From: CAZUCD01 sp964618855
Lineage (GTDB): Bacteria; Sumerlaeota; Sumerlaeia; SLMS01; JANRJK01
Reading direction: 5' to 3'
NCBI GenBank assembly: GCA_964618855.1
Contig: CAZUCD010000098.1
Coordinates: 1-14,119 of the forward strand
DNA length: 14,119 bases
Shown: positions 8,125 to 14,119 of the stretch, in pieces
Numbering within the stretch: position 1 is the first letter of the stretch
Layout: every line of letters begins with the position of its first letter
Translations under genes and position numbers: made by a program
The notes under the pieces: generated by a model
What the model saw: only the letters and a program-made list of their open reading frames with translations
What the model was told of the DNA's origin: nothing
The model's database searches: none

Positions 8125-9807
8125 ATGGCGAGACGACGCAAGTCCGCCCCGATTGCAACTCCTGATGTTTCCGCCGCCGTGGCGGAGCTGCAGCACACGG
8201 ACTCGGACGGTGCCCTTCGGCGCCTCCTGCCCCTGCTGGTCGTCGCGGTAGCCGCCGCACTCGTTCGCGGACTTTGCCTCACCTCGATGTGGGAAACCCT
8301 GCCGCACACGCACGAAACGATCGAGGGATTCGATGCGCACACGTACCGACTGTGGGCGGAGAAGGTCGCGGCGGGGGATTGGCTTGGAAGGTCGCAGGGA
8401 GCCTTCTACTACGCGCCACTTTATCCCACCATCCTCGGGCTGGTGCTTGGCCTCTTCGGCGGGAGCACCGTCGTGGTCGCGCTGGTCCTGAATGCCGCGT
8501 GCGGAGTCCTCGGCGCGGTCGCCTGCGCAGGAACAGCGATGCGGAGGTTCGGTCCCGCCGCAGGTTGGATTGCAGGGCTGGCATTTGCCCTCTCGGGAAC
8601 GCAGGTCGCCTGGGAGGGCGTCCCCGTCGGCGATGCGATGCTCGGTTCGCTCACGATGCTGGCGCTGTGGCTCATGCCAATCGACAGGAGTGGGCGATGG
8701 CGATGGCTGGCATGCGGGTGCGTGTGCGCGTTGCTCGTCGCGGGCCGCGCCTCCTTCGTCCTTCCGGTGTTCTGCGTTGCCGCTTGGCTCGCTTGGCCGG
8801 CGAGGCATGAACGCTCCGTCGTCGGGTCGGCGGTGGCGTACGTGCTCCCCGTGTTGCTGGTGGCAGGGGGACTCGCCATTCGAAACGGGCTCATTGGGGG
8901 AATCTGGGCAATCACGACGAACGGTCCGGTGAACTTCTACATCGGCAACGTGCCCGGCGCGCCAGGCGTGTTCGCAACCCCCGACGACTTCGAGGCAACA
9001 CGCGCTCGAATCAACAAGCTCCCGGCGGGGGAGCGCGGCGATGCGTGGAAGCGGGAGCTCCACGCGGCCGCCTCGGAGGACCCCGCGGCCGTCCTCGCGG
9101 GGCTCGCACGAAAGACCCTGCTCATGTTTTCCTCGTGGGATGCGGCGGACAACGCGAGCTACTACTTCCTCCGCCGGCACGTCGCGCCGCTCCAGTGGAC
9201 GCTCGGACCCCTCGTGGTCGTCACGGCCGGATGGGCGGGGCTTGCGGTCCTTTGGAGCCAGCGGCGCCAGCACGCCCCGCTCCTGATCTTCGCCGCCGCC
9301 TTCGCCGCCTCCATCATCCTCGTCTTCGTCGCAGGTCGGTACAAGCTCCCACTTACGGGCATCCTCTGTATCATCGCGGGTGGAGGCGCTTCCGCCCTCT
9401 GGACCGCGACCCCTGCGGCGCGGAAGGACCTTGTCCGACGCGCGGCGCTTGCACTTCCAGCAGCAGCCGTCATCGCCTGGCCCCGGCCCCAGCCGCCGGA
9501 TGCGTACCGGGAACTGCTGCGCCCCAACGAGTACCTCTATGCCACGTCGGCCTTGTTGCGGGCCGGGCGCCTTGATGCAGCCATGAGACTCGGTGACACG
9601 GGCAGGGCGCTCTTCCCCGAGGTTGCCCGCCTGCACGACCTGCCCGCCCGCGCGGCGGCCGAGGCGGGGGACTGGGAAGACGTTGCGCGGCGTGCACGGG
9701 AAGCCGCATCGCGAGGTCGTCTGTCACCGACGATGCGCTCGCTGATGGCCGAAGCGACGCGGAGACTGAGCAGTGGCGAAAACGATTTACCTAAAGAGGA
9801 CCCATAG
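8125..9807 (+). CDS. GT-C type (PMT/ArnT-like) integral-membrane glycosyltransferase with C-terminal TPR-like tail
   Basis: I start at ATG 8125 (MARRRKSAP), 28 bases after the DUF512 stop with a GGCGGG 7 bases upstream; the frame is open from 8023 but that part overlaps the previous gene. The 560-residue product has about 10-12 hydrophobic segments (around 33-50, 97-136, 143-160, 172-186, 194-226, 232-252, 360-377, 385-403, 408-426, 438-452). Family marks: an acidic first-loop motif EGFDAHTYRLWA near 67-78, where Asp70 is the likely catalytic-type residue; NGPVNFYIGN near 266-275; and FVAGRYKLPL near 401-410, the RYxLP motif of this superfamily. Residues about 465-550 are soluble, helical and Ala-rich, resembling tetratricopeptide pairs. 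Such enzymes move a sugar from a polyprenyl-phosphate donor to protein, lipid or glycan on the outer face of the inner membrane. Donor and acceptor cannot be read from sequence. It is the last gene of the operon. Confidence 0.92.
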   Translation: MARRRKSAPIATPDVSAAVAELQHTDSDGALRRLLPLLVVAVAAALVRGLCLTSMWETLPHTHETIEGFDAHTYRLWAEKVAAGDWLGRSQGAFYYAPLYPTILGLVLGLFGGSTVVVALVLNAACGVLGAVACAGTAMRRFGPAAGWIAGLAFALSGTQVAWEGVPVGDAMLGSLTMLALWLMPIDRSGRWRWLACGCVCALLVAGRASFVLPVFCVAAWLAWPARHERSVVGSAVAYVLPVLLVAGGLAIRNGLIGGIWAITTNGPVNFYIGNVPGAPGVFATPDDFEATRARINKLPAGERGDAWKRELHAAASEDPAAVLAGLARKTLLMFSSWDAADNASYYFLRRHVAPLQWTLGPLVVVTAGWAGLAVLWSQRRQHAPLLIFAAAFAASIILVFVAGRYKLPLTGILCIIAGGGASALWTATPAARKDLVRRAALALPAAAVIAWPRPQPPDAYRELLRPNEYLYATSALLRAGRLDAAMRLGDTGRALFPEVARLHDLPARAAAEAGDWEDVARRAREAASRGRLSPTMRSLMAEATRRLSSGENDLPKEDP

Positions 9808-9911
9808 TCCAAGAAAGAGACGCCGTGGGTCGGGGCATGTAGATTTTCGCACACCCGGCTTCCCTCGAATTCCAAACTTTTTGTGAGAGTTGTGAGGCGG
9901 CAGATTCCTGT

Positions 9912-9940
9912 TTGTTGATTTGTAAAGATTTGCATACTCT
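9912..9940 (+). promoter_or_regulatory. Candidate sigma-70 type promoter
   Basis: TTGTTG (9912-9917) and TACTCT (9935-9940) are separated by 17 bases in the most AT-rich stretch of the intergenic region. Each hexamer matches four of six consensus bases. If used, it would give the lipoprotein gene a leader of about 355 bases or start a separate small RNA. This is a pattern match only. Confidence 0.3.
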
Positions 9941-10150
9941 CTGATGGGACGTGAACGGGTCCCGGGAGAGTGGATTGGCACTTGCTGCTTGGCCACCATT
10001 GGCAGACGCACCCTCGATTTGATCGCACTTCCGGACGCATTCCCGAGCACGGCTCGTCCCCCGCGCTCCCTTGCCGCTTGACCCCCAAGCGCCAAAATCG
10101 GGAAAAAAAACTCGGCAAACGCGACAACTCAAGGTCATGCGACGCATTCT

Positions 10151-10193
10151 GCGTCGGGCAACACACCCGACGCGCGACCGCCGGATGATCCGG
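10151..10193 (+). repeat. Perfect 8-bp stem-loop followed by interrupted palindrome
   Basis: GCGTCGGG (10151-10158) and CCCGACGC (10166-10173) form a perfect 8-bp inverted repeat around a CAACACA loop. Eight bases further, CCGGAT-G-ATCCGG (10181-10193) is a second perfect palindrome with a one-base centre. There is no T-run after either, so they do not look like terminators. About 110 bases upstream of the lipoprotein start, they could be RNA structure in the leader or protein-binding sites. Confidence 0.5.
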
Positions 10194-10301
10194 ATTATGG
10201 CCAATCCACAAAGTCCGCGCTTCAGTCGTTTCTGCCGCGTGTCCCGTAGGATCTACCCGGGGACTTCACCCTCCCCCAATTCACCCAGAGGTTCTTGAAG
10301 A

Positions 10302-11891
10302 ATGAGTCTTCGCAGCTTTTCGCGTGCCCTCCTCGTGTTGAGTGCAGCCGGAATCACCACCGCGTCCATGACAGGTTGCGCCTGGAAGCGCCACGCGCAC
10401 ACGGACCTGACCTCCACCGATTCGCACAACAGCCTTGAGGCGCGCGTCGCACGCCTGGAGGGCGGCGGCAAGAGCTACGTCTCGCGCCTGCACTCCGTCC
10501 CCGCCGGCATGAAGGGCGCCCACATGGCGCTTCCGACCGGCACGGAGGCGACCAGCGCCCTCCTCGTCGAGAAGTTCGTACCGGAACTCGTCGCACCCGG
10601 CGAGAACTACGAGTACCAGATTATGGTCACCAACCTGACCGAGACCCTTTACCTCGAGGGCGTCGAGGTCAGTGACCGCTTCGCCGGCGAGTATGCGCTC
10701 GCGAGCTCCACCCCCGAGGGCCGCATGGACGGCCGCACGGGCCACTGGTCGCTCGGCACGCTCGGGCCGGGCGAGTCGAAGACGATCACCGTTCGCGGCG
10801 CCGTCTCCGGCGCAGGCGACGTGGCGAGCTGCACATGGGTCGAGTACACGCCCGTCCTCTGCCTTGAGTACGAGGCCGAGAAGGCGGTCCTCGAGGCCAA
10901 CTGCGGCGGCGACACCAGCGTCACCTCCTGCGACGAAATCCGCTACACCGTCACCGTCCGCAACACGGGCAGCGGCGAGGCGCGCAACGTCGTCGTCACG
11001 AACAACCTGCCCGCGGGCCTCGAGCCCGTCGGCTCCGCCAGCCAGAACGTCGGCAACATCCCGGGCGGCGGCAGCGCCGACGCGACCTTCACGGTCCGTC
11101 CCTCCGCCGGTGGCAGCTACACCGCCTCCATCCGCGTCTCGTCCGACAACACCGAGCCCGTCGAGTGCGCCTCGATCACCACGAGCGTGTGCGCCCCGGC
11201 GATCTCGATCGACCTGTCCGGCACGAACAAGTGGTACATGGGCAACCAGGGCGTCTTCACCGCCGTGGTCAAGAACACGGGCGACTGCGACGCCGCGGCT
11301 GTCAGCGTGAACGCCGACCTCGGCTCCACGCTCCGCTACGTCTCCTCGACCGAGGGCGGCTCCGGCTCCGGCTCCTCCGCGAACTGGAACCTCGGCACGC
11401 TCAAGGCCGGCGAGTCGCGCACCCTTGAGTTCCGCGTCGATGGCACCAGCATCGCCGAGGGCCTCGTCCAGGTCAGCGCCAAGGGCTCCTGCGCACCCGA
11501 GGTTCGCGACAGCGAGCCGACGGATGTCCAGGGCATCCCCGCCATCCTCCTCGAGGTGATCGACGTCACCGACCCGGTCCGCGTCGGCGAGTCCACCACC
11601 TACGTCATCATCGCCACGAACCAGGGTTCGGCCGTCGGCACGAACATCAAGATCGAGGCGGGAGTCGAGGACATGACGATCACCGGCACGAGCGGCGCCA
11701 CCGACGGCTCCGTCTCCGGAAAGAACGTCACGTTCGGCTCGCTCCCGAGCCTTGCCCCGGGTGCCAAGGCCGAGTGGCGCGTCACCGTCAAGGTGGACGC
11801 CGCAGGCGACCAGCGCTTCTCCGTCAGCATGAACTCCGACCAGCTCAAGCGCCCCGTCAACGAGACGGAAGCCACCAACTGCTACGAGTAA
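10302..11891 (+). CDS. DUF11-repeat, cysteine-bearing envelope lipoprotein (OmcB-like)
   Basis: The ATG at 10302 follows AGAGG (10287-10291) by 10 bases. The 529-residue product has a lipoprotein signal (SFSRALLVLSAAGITTASMTGC), with Cys26 as the lipidation site. A short heptad-like stretch (NSLEARVARLEGG, about 43-55) is a possible oligomerisation segment. Four tandem DUF11/TIGR01451-type beta-sandwich repeats follow at about 88-187, 197-297, 298-397 and 412-527, marked by phrases such as RYTVTVRNTGSGEARNVVV, NLPAGLEPVG and LGTLGPGESKTITVRG. Ten cysteines occur; nine lie in the mature chain near repeat borders (177, 187, 201, 210, 289, 297, 329, 397, 527), suggesting disulfide linkage as in chlamydial OmcB-like proteins. 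The mature region is almost entirely C- or G-ended codons, more than the neighbouring genes, a sign of high expression. It is a single-gene unit closed by a terminator and is probably an abundant structural envelope protein. The role is inferred. Confidence 0.93.
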   Translation: MSLRSFSRALLVLSAAGITTASMTGCAWKRHAHTDLTSTDSHNSLEARVARLEGGGKSYVSRLHSVPAGMKGAHMALPTGTEATSALLVEKFVPELVAPGENYEYQIMVTNLTETLYLEGVEVSDRFAGEYALASSTPEGRMDGRTGHWSLGTLGPGESKTITVRGAVSGAGDVASCTWVEYTPVLCLEYEAEKAVLEANCGGDTSVTSCDEIRYTVTVRNTGSGEARNVVVTNNLPAGLEPVGSASQNVGNIPGGGSADATFTVRPSAGGSYTASIRVSSDNTEPVECASITTSVCAPAISIDLSGTNKWYMGNQGVFTAVVKNTGDCDAAAVSVNADLGSTLRYVSSTEGGSGSGSSANWNLGTLKAGESRTLEFRVDGTSIAEGLVQVSAKGSCAPEVRDSEPTDVQGIPAILLEVIDVTDPVRVGESTTYVIIATNQGSAVGTNIKIEAGVEDMTITGTSGATDGSVSGKNVTFGSLPSLAPGAKAEWRVTVKVDAAGDQRFSVSMNSDQLKRPVNETEATNCYE

Positions 11892-11920
11892 TCCAACTCG
11901 CCGCATCCAACGCAGCAAAC

Positions 11921-11956
11921 AGCCGCCCCGGAGCAATCCGGGGCGGCTTCACTTTG
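11921..11956 (+). terminator. Intrinsic terminator after the DUF11 lipoprotein gene
   Basis: AGCCGCCCCGG (11921-11931) and CCGGGGCGGCT (11938-11948) form a perfect 11-bp GC-rich stem with a six-base AGCAAT loop. It begins 29 bases after the stop codon and is followed by TTCACTTT. The T-tract is interrupted, but stem strength and position make termination likely. Confidence 0.85.
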
Positions 11957-12062
11957 TGGCAATGCGAACCCCCCTAACCCTGGGGCAGTGATTCGTTTCC
12001 CCTCGCGACTCACGGCACGCCTGCCCCCTAATCGGCCCATCCACACGCGGAGCCCAAGCGCC

Positions 12063-12482
12063 ATGCCAGAGAAAGTCTCGATCTTCGTCGAGGGCGCGCC
12101 GTCCTCCTACGGCCACTTTGCACAGGCCATCAAATTCGGGGACGAGGTCCACATCTCGGGACAGCTCCCCATCGATCCCAAGACCAACCGGCTCGTCGCG
12201 CCCGACGCCGCGACTCAGGCCAAGACCGTCTTCCAATACCTGACCGTCATCATGCAGGCGTGCGGCGGGCAGCTCTCCAACATCCTCAGCGTGCGCCTGT
12301 ACCTGATCGACCTCCGCGATCACGCAGAGGTCGACAAGGTGTCCCGCGAGTACTTCTTCTTCGTTCCCCCGGCGCGCACCGTCGTCGCCGTGGCGGCGCT
12401 GCCCTTCGGGGCGCGCGTCTGCGTTGACGCGACCGCGCAGCTCACCCCGTCCGAGGTCGGCATGGCCTCGCGCCGCATCTAG
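12063..12482 (+). CDS. RidA/YjgF/YER057c/UK114 family protein
   Basis: I start at ATG 12063 (MPEKVSIFVEG), with GGAG at 12049-12052; the frame is open from 11988 but that part has no family similarity. The 139-residue length fits the family (about 125-135). Recognisable elements are FGDEVHISGQLPID near 25-38, the helix LTVIMQACGGQLSNI (60-74), SVRLYLIDLRD (76-86) and PPARTVVAVAALPFGARV (102-119). Arg105 matches the essential Arg of RidA, which hydrolyses 2-aminoacrylate and related enamines/imines. By alignment to E. coli RidA from memory, Tyr17 is Phe here (GHFAQA, Phe19) and Glu120 is Asp (VCVDATA, Asp122). It may therefore be a non-canonical Rid subfamily member with another or weaker activity. 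It is followed 19 bases later by a small membrane-protein gene in the same direction. Confidence 0.93.
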   Translation: MPEKVSIFVEGAPSSYGHFAQAIKFGDEVHISGQLPIDPKTNRLVAPDAATQAKTVFQYLTVIMQACGGQLSNILSVRLYLIDLRDHAEVDKVSREYFFFVPPARTVVAVAALPFGARVCVDATAQLTPSEVGMASRRI

Positions 12483-12501
12483 CCCGCGGGGCGCACGCGC
12501 C

Positions 12502-12954
12502 ATGAAGAGACTGATCAAGTGGATCGTCATCGCCGCCGTGGTCGCCTTCGTCGCCATCCTGTTCCTAGGTGGTGGTGGCGACTGGAGGCGAACCCTGGGC
12601 ATCGCCCGCACGCACGCCTCGAATGCCGCGCACGCCGCCGGCGTATCCACCCAGGCGCTCCAATCCGCCGGAGGCCCCGCGCCCTCGGGTGACGCTGTCG
12701 CATGCGCCCGGTCATGCCGCGAAACCCTCGCGCGCATCCATTCCGCCAAAGCCGCCATCCGATCAAAGTCCGGAGGCATTGAAGTCCGCGACGTGAGTTG
12801 GGACGCCATACTGAAGGAGATGGGCACGCGTTCCATGCCGCGCTGCCCCTGCGGCGGCAGCTACCGCCAGGGCACCATGCAGGAGCGCCCAATATGCAGC
12901 ATCGGCGCCAACGGCACTGCGAACCAGGCTGATGACCACGCCATCTCCAACTAG
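12502..12954 (+). CDS. Small membrane-anchored protein with pilin-like CPxGGxY module
   Basis: The start is ATG 12502 (MKRLIKWIVI), 19 bases after the RidA-family stop. The 150-residue product has a single N-terminal membrane segment (about 7-23) after Lys/Arg residues, so the rest probably lies in the periplasm. An Ala/Gly/Pro-rich linker (about 24-63) leads to a module at about 64-136: VACARSC near 66, LARIHSAKAAI near 76-86, a W-D-A-I-L segment near 100-104, then PRCPCGGSYRQGTMQERPIC (113-132). The paired CP-x-GG-x-Y and P-x-CS elements, and the 'C..xL..I..AK' helix, are those seen at the C-terminus of many type IV pilin and pseudopilin-like proteins. The N-terminus lacks the prepilin G-F-T-L-I-E cleavage motif, so this is not a standard pilin. 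Function unknown. It converges on a PilB/GspE-like gene 3 bases away. Confidence 0.8.
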   Translation: MKRLIKWIVIAAVVAFVAILFLGGGGDWRRTLGIARTHASNAAHAAGVSTQALQSAGGPAPSGDAVACARSCRETLARIHSAKAAIRSKSGGIEVRDVSWDAILKEMGTRSMPRCPCGGSYRQGTMQERPICSIGANGTANQADDHAISN

Positions 12955-12957
12955 ACC

Positions 12958-13869
12958 TCAGGCGTAGACGAGATACACCGTCGCCGTCTCCGTGTCGTCC
13001 GAGCGGGTCATCACCTTCAGCAGCAGGCGGTACTGCCGCGCACCCTCCGTGATCAGGAACGAACCGCGCGGCGAATCCCGGCGCCACGGCTCGATGCGCG
13101 CCATGATCTTGAGGCGGTTGATGAACCGCGCGGCGTCCCCGGAGGCCAGCGACCGGTGCATCGCAAGTTTCCCGGACTTGTGGAAGAACCTCACGTCACC
13201 GTCCTCCCCGCCCGTCCAGTCGATCACCAGGCCAAGTCCCTCCATCCCTGCCAGTTCCGAAACCAGCGCGTGCAGCGCCTTCAGCATCGGGATGTCGTCA
13301 TGATCTTCCAGCGGGAAGACCGTCCCGGTGGACGTCGTGTTCAGGAACGACTCCATCGAGTCCGGCGCCTCGAGCGTCTGGTTCAGGTCGATGCGCCTTC
13401 TCTCGCCGGCGGGAACCGGAGTTTTCGGGGTCCCCACCACCTCGGTCTTCGCACCTGCGAGCACATTTTCATCCGTGCTGTCCGCCGGGGCCACGGGCAG
13501 CGGCTGAATAACGAATCCGCTCCCTTCGAGGTCGATCGAATCGAAGTCGAGGGCGTTGTCGGCCTGGCGCTTGCCAAATCCGGCGAGCGGCACCTTCGGC
13601 TTCTCCGTTGGCGCCGGGGTGGCCTCCTTCAGGACGGCCCTGGCATGGATGAGGGAGGTCGAAGGCGCTATGTCCTCGCCCGAGACAGTCCGCTGGATGC
13701 GCATGAACTGAAGCGGATCCACGATTGGCACGATCGAGAGCGCCTCCTGGAGCGACTTGCCCTTCAGCAGCATGCCGCGCACCCGCCTGAGCTGATCCGC
13801 GGTGACCAGCGACTCGGCCACCATGATGCCCAACGCCGCCTCGTCGAGGGGATCAAGTTCTTCCGCCAT
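12958..13869 (-). CDS. PilB/GspE-like protein with N-terminal domains only (no ATPase motor)
   Basis: The ATG at 13869-13867 opens a 303-residue protein. Residues about 7-60 look like the MshEN/T2SSE N-terminal domain (LGIMVAESLVTADQLRRV, GKSLQEALSIVPIVDP). Residues about 65-190 are a low-complexity acidic/Pro-rich linker. Residues about 193-301 align by eye with the N2 region of PilB/GspE secretion ATPases: LKALHALVSELA, VRFFHKSGKLAMHR, ARFINRLKIMARIEPWRRDS, PRGSFLI and RLLLKVMTRS, corresponding to family 'ISRIKVMA-DIAERR-PQDGR-RVST'. Family members continue into a RecA-like motor with a GPTGSGKT Walker A; this one ends before it, and no motor sequence lies downstream because the opposite-strand gene begins 3 bases away. 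It should not hydrolyse ATP. It could be an adaptor or regulator of a pilus or type II secretion system, or an ancient truncation. I find no frameshift. Confidence 0.88.
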   Translation of the reverse strand: MAEELDPLDEAALGIMVAESLVTADQLRRVRGMLLKGKSLQEALSIVPIVDPLQFMRIQRTVSGEDIAPSTSLIHARAVLKEATPAPTEKPKVPLAGFGKRQADNALDFDSIDLEGSGFVIQPLPVAPADSTDENVLAGAKTEVVGTPKTPVPAGERRRIDLNQTLEAPDSMESFLNTTSTGTVFPLEDHDDIPMLKALHALVSELAGMEGLGLVIDWTGGEDGDVRFFHKSGKLAMHRSLASGDAARFINRLKIMARIEPWRRDSPRGSFLITEGARQYRLLLKVMTRSDDTETATVYLVYA

Positions 13870-13904
13870 GTGGGGGTTTAGCTCCGCGAGGGAATCGCCC
13901 CCAC
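13870..13904 (-). promoter_or_regulatory. Possible hairpin enclosing the ribosome-binding region of the PilB/GspE-like gene
   Basis: On the minus strand GTGGGGG (13904-13898) and CCCCCAC (13876-13870) form a perfect 7-bp inverted repeat that ends directly at the ATG. The 21-base loop contains GGAG, the only Shine-Dalgarno-like sequence, 12 bases before the start. In RNA this could expose or restrict the ribosome site. No regulator or ligand is suggested by the sequence. Confidence 0.3.
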
Positions 13905-14043
13905 GATGGGGACATCTCCAGCGCCCGCAACCCGAAACGCCCCGGCCGTCATCAATCAGGACGCGTCCACGCTTGACTTGACCCCGCCGGGACGTGCCTT
14001 CTTCCGACCGCGCCGCGCCTGAGCCGCGGCTCCCTCCCCACGT

Positions 14044-14119
14044 GGGCGCGTAGCTCAGTCGGTAGAGCAGCGGACTTTTAATCCGTTGGTCCCGGGTTCG
14101 AGTCCCGGCGCGCCTACCA
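14044..14119 (+). tRNA. trnK: tRNA-Lys (anticodon UUU)
   Basis: A complete 76-base cloverleaf can be drawn. The acceptor GGGCGCG pairs with CGCGCCT (one G-U), followed by discriminator A and an encoded CCA. The D-arm is GCTC/GAGC with loop AGTCGGTA. The anticodon stem GCGGA/TCCGT encloses CTTTTAA with TTT at 14077-14079. The T-arm is CCGGG-TTCGAGT-CCCGG. TTGACT at 13973-13978 upstream could be a -35 element, but no matching -10 is clear. The window stops at the last base of the CCA. Confidence 0.98.

Larger units (their letters stand above)
9808..10301. other. Long intergenic region, AT-richer, leader of the DUF11 lipoprotein gene
   Basis: No convincing gene lies in these 494 bases; the short frames present have no family features, start context or matching codon use. 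The first third (about 9838-9945) is clearly AT-richer than the rest of the window. It holds a possible promoter (9912-9940), a small inverted repeat GGGAC/GTCCC (9946-9950, 9959-9963), a direct repeat ATTGGCA (9974-9980 and 9998-10004), and a strong stem-loop (10151-10173) with an adjacent interrupted palindrome (10181-10193). The region could hold a long 5' leader or a small RNA. I do not recognise any known riboswitch or RNA family. Confidence 0.6.

Noticed and set aside
7924..9636. A 570-codon minus-strand open frame opposite the glycosyltransferase gene
   Set aside because: Low-complexity, highly charged product without a hydrophobic core or motif; the opposite strand has a clear multi-membrane-segment GT-C protein.
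9974..9993. Possible sigma-54 promoter (TTGGCAC followed by TTGC/GCTTGG)
   Set aside because: The GG and GC elements are 10 rather than 12 bases apart, and the downstream element does not match, so the spacing rules it out.
9974..10004. Two ATTGGCA direct repeats as the start of a CRISPR or iteron array
   Set aside because: Only two short copies 24 bases apart; no further units, no cas or replication genes nearby.
10071..10298. A 75-codon basic open frame upstream of the lipoprotein gene
   Set aside because: Arg/Pro-rich composition, no ribosome site, spans the inverted repeats, and has no recognisable domain.
10281..11936. A 551-codon minus-strand open frame opposite the DUF11 lipoprotein gene
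   Set aside because: It is Asp/Gly/Ala/Val-rich in the way expected from the mirror of strongly C-ended codons, has no domain pattern, and crosses the intrinsic terminator. It is a shadow of the real gene.

Overview
The window is a high-GC bacterial segment. It is densely coded, with short intergenic gaps, purine-rich Shine-Dalgarno sites and a CCA-encoding tRNA. The gene content suggests a Gram-negative-type, deep-branching environmental bacterium: secreted beta-propellers, an S55-peptidase-like protein, an OmcB/DUF11-type cysteine-bearing lipoprotein and a pilin-like CPxGG module. That mix is typical of the PVC superphylum and of candidate phyla such as Sumerlaeota or Hydrogenedentota. This placement is an inference from family content only; there is no rRNA or marker gene to confirm it.

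Left part (1-2524, minus strand): two overlapping genes for exported beta-propeller proteins. The first in transcription order ends in a thioredoxin-like domain without its cysteine pair. The second is WD40-like and runs off the left edge. A 124-base divergent intergenic region (2525-2648) separates them from a plus-strand operon.

Centre (2649-9807, plus strand): four tightly packed genes, an exported SpoIVB-peptidase-S55-like protein, an exported propeller/Ig-like protein, a PDZ plus radical-SAM DUF512 protein, and a GT-C type membrane glycosyltransferase. Junctions are a 4-base overlap, an 8-base overlap and a 28-base gap, so they are probably co-transcribed. The combination of envelope-protein processing, display, radical chemistry and lipid-linked sugar transfer is the most system-like feature here, but a shared function is inference.

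Right part: a 494-base AT-richer intergenic region with inverted repeats leads to a strongly codon-biased, probably abundant DUF11 lipoprotein (10302-11891), which ends in a strong intrinsic terminator. Then come a divergent RidA-family protein and a small membrane-anchored protein with a pilin-like periplasmic module. Convergent to these on the minus strand is a PilB/GspE-like protein that keeps the N-terminal domains but has no ATPase motor. The window ends exactly at the CCA of a tRNA-Lys(UUU).

The most unusual points are the permuted order of catalytic-type motifs in the S55-like protein, the motor-less GspE/PilB homologue lying next to a pilin-like module, and the cysteine-free thioredoxin-like domain fused to a propeller.
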